A stretch of 64,000 nucleotides of DNA from assembly GCA_017893485.1 (NCBI GenBank), contig CM030361.1, positions 309,295,724-309,359,723 on the forward strand, in the 5' to 3' direction. Source of the DNA: Hemerocallis citrina (taxonomy: Eukaryota; Streptophyta; Magnoliopsida; Asparagales; Asphodelaceae). The notes below the pieces were generated by a model. That model was not told the DNA's origin, made no database searches, and saw only the letters and a program-made list of their open reading frames with translations. Positions within the stretch are counted from its first letter, which is position 1, and the number at the start of each line of letters is the position of its first letter. The translations under genes and the position numbers were made by a program. This document shows positions 56,149-64,000 of this stretch, piece by piece.

Positions 56149-57293
56149 GAATTTTTTGCCGTACTGACCTGCATTTTGAAAATATTTGCCGCTCTGACCC
56201 ACTTCCAAAAATAATTAGCGATCTGATCCAATTTTGGACACTTCAGCAACAAACATTTTTGGAACAACGACATAGGTTATTTACAAGCCGTTGTTCCCAA
56301 TAACAGCATCTATTTTTTTTAAAAAAAACTTTCAAGCCATTTTTTGGAGTAACGGCATAGGTCAATTTTATTTTCAACCGCTTGTAGTCTCAATATTGAG
56401 AAAAAATTGTAAGTGTGAAAATTCTATAACAGATGCCGCTATTTTCAAAGACGGCATTTGCATAACTGATGCCATTATTTGAAATAACGGCATCAGTTAT
56501 TTTTTCTCCATCAAATTCAGAAGGCTTGATCCGGAAAGCCCTCAATTTAAAAACAAATAAATAAACAAATAAAAGGGGTGGTGTGATCATTAATTACTAC
56601 ACTCTAATTCCCAACTGGGAAATGATCATTCATCTCAATGCACAAGTAACATGCAAATTTCACATCTTTTCAATCCCAAAACACCAGAATCAACGGAATT
56701 TCTACCAAAATGGCATAACTGAATCAAATTAGATCAAAATTAGAAATAAATAATAATAATAGTAATAATTAGTGAGATCAGAGACCCATACCAGTTCGGA
56801 GAATTCCGAATTGAAAGCCTGGGATTCAAGTGCAAGATCGATCGAGTGCAGGGATGGGAGAGGGCAGAAAAGGAGGGATGATTGGAGAGAGAAAGGAAAA
56901 GTGATTAGAAAACGATGGAAAGAGATAGAGGAGCGAGAAAGGAAAACTGATGCCGTTATTCCAAATAACGGCATCAGATATGTAAATGTCGTTTTTGTAA
57001 ATAGCGACATCTATTATAGAATTTTCACACTTGCAATATTTTTTCAATATTGAGACTACAAGCGGTTGAAAATAAAATTGACATATGTCGTTACTCCAAA
57101 AAACAGCATAAGTGTTTTTTTTTTTAAATAGATGCCGTTATTGAGTACGACGGCTTATAAATAACCTATGTCGTTGTTCCCAAAAACATTTGTTACTGAT
57201 GTGTCCAAAACTGAGTTAGATCACTAATTATTTTCGGAAGTGGATCAGAGCGCCAAATATTTTCAAAAAGTGGGTCAGTACAGCAAAAAATTC
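56149..57293. mobile_element. Mutator-type element with ~350-bp inverted repeats
   Basis: The ends GAATTTTTTGCCGTACTGACC and (inward from the right) GAATTTTTTGCTGTACTGACC are flanked by a perfect 9-bp duplication GAAGTAATA (56140-56148, 57294-57302). Each arm runs about 350 bp and ends in a local palindrome of the form TGATGCCRTTATT...AATAACGGCATCA. The ~430-bp middle has no transposase. Its purine-rich end (56830-56945) could be a captured gene leader. It lies ~260 bp upstream of the 57551 start codon. Confidence 0.88.
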
Positions 57294-57550
57294 GAAGTAA
57301 TATGAAATTTGTTTTAATATTTGATATTGTTAGGTAAGTTTATGGGAAGAAAAAATATATCTTTCGTTCGTTTCGTTGTTGAATGTTGAATGTTGACTGT
57401 ACTTTGCTGGCAGTAGCACCGCCGCTGCTTGAAGAATGGAGAATTTTTTTACCAAAATGACTTACCAAACTGACCCACTTTCGAAAGTATTTAATCCCTT
57501 GTAGTTGTAGCAGGCTAGCAGCTCCCCTTAATCTCTCTATCCCCCCACCC

Positions 57551-57622
57551 ATGTCGATGGCCGGAAAGACGATGCGCGCCGTCCGCTACGACGGCTATGG
57601 AGGCGGTGCTGCTGCCCTCAAG
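57551..57622 (+). CDS. Exon 1 of a quinone-oxidoreductase-like gene
   Basis: Twenty-four codons, M-S-MAGKTMRAVRYDGYGGGAAAL-K, end at a GT donor (GTAGTG). The MAGK...YGGGAA start matches the N-terminus of plant zinc-free medium-chain dehydrogenases of the chloroplast envelope quinone oxidoreductase homologue group, which use NADPH to reduce quinones or reactive enals. Either ATG (57551 or 57557) could start it; the second matches relatives better. No later exon was found in the remaining 6.4 kb, so the gene may continue right of the window with a very long transposon-filled intron 1, or be a fragment. Confidence 0.6.
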
Positions 57623-57783
57623 GTAGTGTTTTATTTTTATTATTCCTCCCTTTTTTTTAATCTTCAATTATTTTACTTGCTTGCTTGATGTCATGATAGA
57701 TCTTCACTGAGAGAAGGATTACTTTGCTTTTAATATCCGATGAAATATTTTACTATTAATTAATTAGTTGAGAACTGCGATCT

Positions 57784-58000
57784 ATGTTATAATTAAGCCG
57801 CAGTTAGAACTGCGGTCTCTGTTTAACACATTTTTACTTGGAAAAATTCGTTTAAGTTTAAGTTACTTTAGGCCAAATATGAAATGAACTAAGGCCGCAG
57901 TTGGAACTGCGGCATCGAAAAAAAATATTTTTGAAGAGGCCGCAGTTCGCAACTGTGGCCTCACAATCGAACAGGCCGCAGTTCCCAACTGCGAGCGATC
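57784..58000. repeat. GGCCGCAGTT/AACTGCGGCC palindrome array
   Basis: Four palindromes with a short variable centre (GCCGCAGTTAGAACTGCGG, GCCGCAGTTGGAACTGCGG, GGCCGCAGTTCGCAACTGTGG, GGCCGCAGTTCCCAACTGCG) lie within ~220 bp of the intron following the oxidoreductase exon. The tail (58020-58070) has AAGTGGTCTATTTTGG words like those at the ends of the neighbouring elements. Confidence 0.7.
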
Positions 58001-58370
58001 CATTTTCGGAATTAGTTTCTAAAGTGATCTATTTTGGGAATTTGTTTCAAAAAGTGGTCTATTTTGGAGAAAAAATCTTTTCCTTGTTTTTAAGGGAGGG
58101 GTTCATGTGGTCATCAAATTGAAATTTTAATGGACTTTTGGAAACTGATGTGATACTAAGTTCATGTATTGCTCGATTTCGTGGGTTTGCCCATACTCTT
58201 AGATTCATTGGAAACTCATGTATTGTTCCTTAACTTACATACTTTTTCAACTTATAGAGATCCCAGATAGGATTTTTCCCAAAATGACCCTCTTTTTTGA
58301 AAGTTTTTCCCAAACTGACCTACTTTTTTTTTCTTTCCTAAACGACCCACTCGCTTTTGGAAAAAGCGAG

Positions 58371-58475
58371 TCTGGGATTATTCCCCTCGCTTTTTCAAAA
58401 AGCGAGTCTTATAATGCAGATTTTCAACATCTCAAGACTCGCTTTTTGAAAAAGCGAGGGAAATAATCCCATCTT
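58371..58475. repeat. Nested hairpin with AAAAAGCGAG arms
   Basis: Outer arms GGGATTATTCCCCTCGC and GCGAGGGAAATAATCCC. Each arm itself folds through CTCGCTTTTTCAAAAAGCGAG. Another half-unit lies at 58348-58372. The region before it has CCAAAATGACC and CCAAACTGACC words. Confidence 0.8.
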
Positions 58476-58489
58476 TAGTTTTTCTGCCC

Positions 58490-58695
58490 AGCAAGAGCGG
58501 AAGGCTCGACTGGCGGAAGGGTGGTGCTTCGGGGTGGCAAGGGTCGACGCGACTGCAAGAGCGGAAGGCTCGACTGAGATGAGGGGAGTGGACGGCACCT
58601 CGGGGTCGTGTTAATGGTGACGGAGGAGGAGCGCAGCGGCTGAGATGGGGAAGAAGGCGGCACTGGGTTGTAGGCAGAGGCGATAGGGTTCTTCG
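58490..58695. other. GC-rich block next to a copia LTR
   Basis: GC-rich, with a duplicated word GCAAGAGCGGAAGGCTCGAC (58491 and 58555). Low-complexity frames only. Confidence 0.5.
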
Positions 58696-58961
58696 TGTTA
58701 GGTTTTGTGAGAAATTAACAATTGGAAATTAGGGTTTATCTCTATATCTAAGTTGCTTGAGATATTCACCCTAGGTATCAAGATTGGAATACCTAGACTG
58801 CTATCACAAGCCAGTATTTATTCCTAAATACTGGTTTGGGTATCGGGTTATAAGCCCACAAACCCGCGATCCAATATCCAGTCAATTGTACGTTCATTAC
58901 ACGTGTTACACATATGCACAGGCTATATTTATATAGAGAGAATATACCAATATATCCAACA
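58696..58961 (-). repeat. 266-bp LTR of a decayed copia
   Basis: It starts TGTTAGG and ends CCAACA on the plus strand. On the minus side it is preceded by a polypurine tract (GGAGGAGATTG), which makes it the 3' LTR of a minus-strand element. The matching 5' LTR was not found before the window ends. Confidence 0.65.
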
Positions 58962-61900
58962 ATCTCCTCCTATATTCTCAATATATAAAGTACAGGATTA
59001 TCTCATCAGATCAGTATACAACTGACTGGCTGATAGCAGTCCATAAAGGAAAAGCATCATAAAGGTATAGTTTCATAAGAACCAATAGAATTATAAAACT
59101 GAATAGTTCAATCAAGACTAAACCAATATAATTAACTAGTTCCAAACCATATCCAATTCAGAATAGTTCACAAAGACTAAACTAACTGGAATAATCTGTC
59201 ATAGTTTCAAAATCAAACAAAGCAAATAAACTTCAAGAACAAAATATGAGTTTTAAGCTCATGAATGCAAGAGTCTTAAACTCAACAGAAGTTTTACCAA
59301 GCAAGTGACTAATTTATTCTCAAAAGAAATAAATTGAAATTCTATCCTTGCACACTGTTTTATGTTTACTCCTCCATTTTGAGCAAATCATTATTTTTGA
59401 AATCTCTATTGACAGATTCAACTCCTCCATCTTTGCTAGCTTATTGAAAACAAGAATATCAAGAGACACATCTCTAAGAATTCCAACAATTTCACAAAGT
59501 ATCTATTTCCACAAAAGAACTTAGTACAATTCATAATTAGCTTAGCAAAAATGTAACGCAAGCATCACAATCAAGTATTTTTAATAAGTAAAGTACATGA
59601 ACTTTATAGTTTCTACACAAGAACCATACTGTGTTTCATATTGGAATGAAAAGACTGCCGTTTCAATCATGGTTTAACATTGAATCATCAAAATTGGAAT
59701 GAAACATGTATCAATAAAAGACATATCATCAAAATTGGAATGATATTTAGGACAATTTAATCATCGGAAACATATCGACAAGTTTTCATGTTTCGTATTG
59801 GAATAATATGATTATTCTAAGTAAATTTTCTAGATATATAATAACATCAAAATTGAAATGACATTATATATTTGTGGAATTTATGTCGAATCATCAAAAT
59901 TATCTAAAACATGTCAACTGCCAAAAATTGATGCTTAAGTTTGAACTTCTCTATGGCTCCAATTGGATTCTAAATTTCAAAACAACTTGGATGTTAAAGC
60001 TTTTTACTCAATAGCTTTCAATTCCCCCACAGTTTTGATAATTAGATCACTTTCAAGTCTCTTAGCAAGAGCATTAGCCATACTTGTCGCAATTGCACTT
60101 TATCTATGAGAAAGTTCAACTAGGCTTCTTTAAGCCTTAATATACTCCTCTTACTATTATAAAGTGAGTTATGAGCTACAGTGCATTGTAGCTTGATAGT
60201 CGCATAACAGAATTAGAGAGTTACTTAAACTTCTTAATGGATAACTAGCAACAATTTCTTCAATCCACTCAGCCTTTTCTCCTGTAGAGGATTATACATA
60301 GAGGTCTAATTTCATGGATGATAGCACAGTGCCTGTTTGCCTTTTATTTCCATAACATTTCTGTTTCTCCTAGTGTAAACACATATCTACTAGTTATCGA
60401 CTTTCACTAAATTCTGAGCAACATAATGCATCATATCAGCCATTCATTCGAAGAATGACTAGAGTAGCACAAAGCAAACTCTTGAATACCACTCAAGTAT
60501 CTCATTAGCCTCTTAAGGGCACTCAAATGTGTATGAGATTATTAGTGAATCTGCAGATCATATCTACCCCAAAGGCTATGTTTATTCTAGTGCAGATCTT
60601 TGTATACATGAGACTGTCAATTTCTTTAGAATGATCTACATGTCTCATAGTTGCACCATCATTAGGTGTCAACCTTTTATCATAATCATAAGGTGTTTCA
60701 AAACACACTTTCTTTCAATCACTATATCCCCACTTTTGAAACACATTTTGATTTGATGAGTTTGACTAAGAGTTATTCCTTGCCAACTGAAAACTCACCC
60801 TTATACCTATGGTGTCCACATTACCTAGGTTTTCATGTTGAATTCTTTGGATAGCACAATTTTAACTTCATTTGTAATAAAGAGGTCACTTCCAAGAACA
60901 TGCATATCAACAGAACAAGTAAATAATAGCCACTATATTTGATACACCACAAAGTTGAAGGCACTGATCTGAATTACTTGATTCATATACTAGGCTTTTT
61001 CAAAAATTTGTCAAATTATTTATTCGTTGGCTATACATGTTTTAAGAATATACAATGATTTTACTAAATTGTAAATCTTGTTCACTAAACATATTAGTTC
61101 AAAACTTTTCAGTACAAAACTGTTTAGTACAAGACATCAAGTACAAAGCCTTTTAATTATCCTTTATGAATGACAAAATTTTCAATAGATGTAAGGGTAA
61201 GAAGAATACTTATTGTAGCAATATGACAAACATGTGAGTAGACATCAAATAAATCTACCCCATTTTTCTCAGTCAATCTGTTAGCTACTAAAAAGCATTA
61301 AAATTGCTACTAAACAATCAAAATTAAGTTTTTTCTACAAAACCCCACTTACTTACTATAGTTTTAGCCCCTTTCGGCAGATCAACTAAATTAAAGTATT
61401 ATTGTATGACACAGAATCATCTCATTGTCTACTAAAGACTCTTCTGAGCTCATTTGTCATTCAGGTTTTCAAGTGTCAGTAAGGCTAGTTCTTGATTCCA
61501 ACTGTGAATCATTGAACCTGTCTGTAGGACTAGATTATTTTATACATTTATCTTTGATGAACATATCCTCAAAGAACTTTGCAAGTCTAGATTCTTCTAA
61601 CACAAATTGGATAGATCCAACACTGTCCACAGAGCTACATTCTGCACTTTCTAAACACACACAAATATTTGTTGTAGGTCCTACTTTAGGCCTTCTAGGG
61701 TCATGTACTCTAACAAAAGTATCACAACACACATTTTCTTTTTAACAAAACTGTTTGTGTTTTCATACCATGATTTACAAGGTGTATTCAATTTAGAGTG
61801 TAGTAACACATTAGAGATATGATTAACAATACAACATCACTCATAATTATACAAGACAAACAACAGTCAATAATATAAAATTCAACATTTCACTAAGTGT

Positions 61901-62480
61901 TTGATTCTAACTTTTATCAATACCGTTTGACTGTTGTAAGTAGAGTGCACTAGTGATTATGCCCAATGCAAACTTCTCTAAAGTTGTTAAAACAAATTCA
62001 CTACCTCTATCAAATTTGAACCCTTGATTTTTAGCATTTAACTATAATTTTTAATTCATTAAGAATAACAAGTGCTTCATTCTTCATATATATGACAGAC
62101 TTATATTAATCATCTACAAAAGAGATTAAATACTTCTGATCAACAATCGTCTCATCTAGTCACAAAGCTACTGAGATCACAAATATCAGAATGCATTGAC
62201 TCAAGAAGTTGTGTGCTCCTAGAGACCATACTAAATGATTTTCTAGTGATTATAATCTGAGCACAACTTTCATATTTGTCATATTTTAATGGAGTGTCAT
62301 TTAGTAGGGCTATGAATTTTAACAAGAACAAACAATTTAATATATAGTTCATAGTGATTCTAAATTTTAAAACAACTTGGATGTTAAAGATTTGACTCAA
62401 TAGCTTTTAACTCCATTTTCCCACAGTTTTGATAATTAGATCACATTTCCTCACAAACAATTGAATATATAGTTCTCAAA
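58962..62480 (-). pseudogene. Decayed copia gag-pol remnant
   Basis: Minus-strand pieces in the correct order. Integrase start at about 62220-62150 (STQLLESMHSDICDLSSFVTR). Integrase end near 61732 (FVRVHDPRRPKVGPTT...). RNase H leader near 60640-60560 (DSLMYTKICTRINIAFGV...). Stops and shifts are everywhere. A ~100-bp direct repeat (AAAACAACTTGGATGTTAAAG...GTTTTGATAATTAGATCAC) occurs at about 59960-60055 and 62350-62445. Confidence 0.75.
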
Positions 62481-63830
62481 TCTTAGCCAATTATGCTATG
62501 TTCAAGAACACAATTAGAACCATTATTATTAATTGTCTCATTTGTTAAACTCAACTTATACATACGATTGACAATATATGCACTTTATAAGAGTTAATAC
62601 AAAATCACTCTATCACATTTTTCAAAAATTATTTGCTTTCTCTAATGGTTCTAACAATGTCCACTAGCTCAAATACATTGAGCAAAGAGTTCTTTCCTTT
62701 ACTCGTTCTTCATCATCTTCATAACGCTAAATGATATAATGACTAACATATTATAATTCAACTTTGCACACACAGTACAATGAACGAGAGGGAACACAAC
62801 GTAACTAGTAGTCATATTCTACATTAAGAGATGCTCTCTCCTAAGTTACAGACATTTGTTATACATCTTATACAATTTTATTTTATTTTAAATTTTAGAG
62901 AAACAAATATGTAATCTCACACAAACTGCAAACAATGAATTTGTCAAAATATCTATACACATAGTATGATAAAACACTTAACAACCCTAAACATGCTAGT
63001 TTTCCAGAGCGAGAATAACTATGATCTAAAACTCTCAATCATATGATCAAACGCACAAAACGTCAACACATTCATCACATGAAAAATACTGAGAAAATTA
63101 AAGTAGATCATACTGACACTTCAAGTTAGAAGTGTTTTTCCAAATTCGATGGAGAAGCCTGCGTAGTGTAGACTTATCATACCATGATGCAAATCTATCG
63201 TCTCCAACATACACAATTTGTAGGTAACATTAAAGTTCCTACATTCATCAAATTGTCAAAAATTAGCCAATTAAACAAATTATTAGAACAATCTAATTCT
63301 AGCAACAATTTAATTGGAGATCCGATTTTTATAGTCAACATACAATTTAACTTATCAAAATAGATATTGTGTTTTAGCACATAGCCAAAACAACTGTTCA
63401 ACTTGTATTTAATTAAATAAGTGATTAATACAGTCTTGAACTTAAACACTTAGCATCATATTAATTCCATAATTCAAAATAAACTCGAAACGAATGTTTT
63501 GAACTTCCAGCACATACCAAAATATTTAACAGAATTTTAATACGAGGAAAGTAAAGAACTTATCTTTCACCGTCTCTTCCACTTCAATTGATTAGAGTCA
63601 AATTTGTTTCGAAACACATCCGATTTATCCCGTATTGCACCCAAAACACCACACACAAATCGATAGACTCAATCTGAATTCGGGATCTGATCAATCCCAA
63701 GAGCACCAAAGATCCTCTCTTCAATCCCAAACACAAAACTTCCAAATCCTTCAATGAACAAATCATATCTGAATCAACCATTAACCAGATCACACACAGT
63801 GATCGAAAAAAGGAAAGGGAAGGATCGCGG
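62481..63830. other. AT-rich spacer, nothing certain
   Basis: AT-rich. It may contain the gag part of the decayed copia, but I could not recognise it. A minus-strand frame at 63584-63865 has no family resemblance that I can name. Confidence 0.35.
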
Positions 63831-64000
63831 CTGGTGAAGGCGACCTCGTTGGCTCGTGGCAACACCGGTGATGCTGGTGGAGGTGGCCTGCGTCGACATC
63901 ATCGACAGCGGCAACGTGGACAAGGATCTGGATCTGGATGCGCTCAGAACGACGCCAAGGGGGAAGGGATCGCTGGCGACGTGGCCCCCTTTGGTCTGCG
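63831..64000. other. GC-rich sequence running off the right edge
   Basis: An abrupt rise in GC (GGTGATGCTGGTGGAGGTGG, GATCTGGATCTGGATGCGC). It could be a gene exon or another GC-rich repeat block; the window ends too soon to tell. Confidence 0.35.

Noticed and set aside
63165..63190. TTATCATACCATGATG as a copia primer site of the decayed element
   Set aside because: Only a partial match to the Met-tRNA complement, and no LTR matching 58696-58961 follows it.

Overview
This is nuclear DNA of a flowering plant, very probably a eudicot. The reasons are spliced genes with GT-AG introns, plant-specific protein families, AT-rich spacers, and a dense load of plant-type transposons (Ty1/copia, CACTA, Mutator, hAT, Helitron, Harbinger-type MITEs, RTE and L1 LINEs). 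The species cannot be told from the sequence.

Likely live host genes are few. (1) Sphingosine-1-phosphate lyase (DPL1-like, +, twelve coding exons, 8629-17331); its N-terminal membrane exons are not found here. (2) An intronless plant-specific gene of unknown function (+, 40901-41599). (3) A small membrane protein gene of unknown function (+, 45994-46461). (4) Exon 1 of a quinone-oxidoreductase-like gene (+, 57551-57622), whose first intron seems to run off the right edge.

Layout: 1-3240 repeats; 3245-6379 decayed hAT with an inverted duplication; 6380-17331 lyase gene, with a small Helitron in its longest intron; 17741-18320 tandem duplication; 18704-24135 a complete, young Ty1/copia (Tork-like) element with one uninterrupted 1388-residue polyprotein, LTRs differing at two positions and a perfect target duplication; 24.1-34.1 kb a graveyard of Helitrons, MITEs, hATs and a gene-capturing Mutator element, much of it nested in an older tandem array of ~340-bp units; 34577-40103 a CACTA-type element carrying exons of at least three unrelated host genes (fatty acid amide hydrolase, a SAM-domain protein, a PP2C phosphatase), all on the minus strand; 40.1-46.5 kb two small genes with LINE and copia debris between them; 46.8-51.9 kb a MITE, a broken PPR gene split by a hAT, an internally deleted copia element, and a fragment of the mitochondrial ATP synthase delta' gene; 52-56 kb a Helitron and an L1 LINE; 56.1-58.5 kb a cluster of palindrome-rich elements around the oxidoreductase exon; 58.7-62.5 kb a decayed copia.

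The most interesting material is the transposon biology: a chimeric gene-capturing CACTA, a Pack-MULE with an eIF2-beta exon, insertions whose empty sites can be rebuilt from neighbouring repeat units, a palindrome array shared between a copia promoter and its own coding linker, and several element groups that keep constant ends while their palindromic cores differ.
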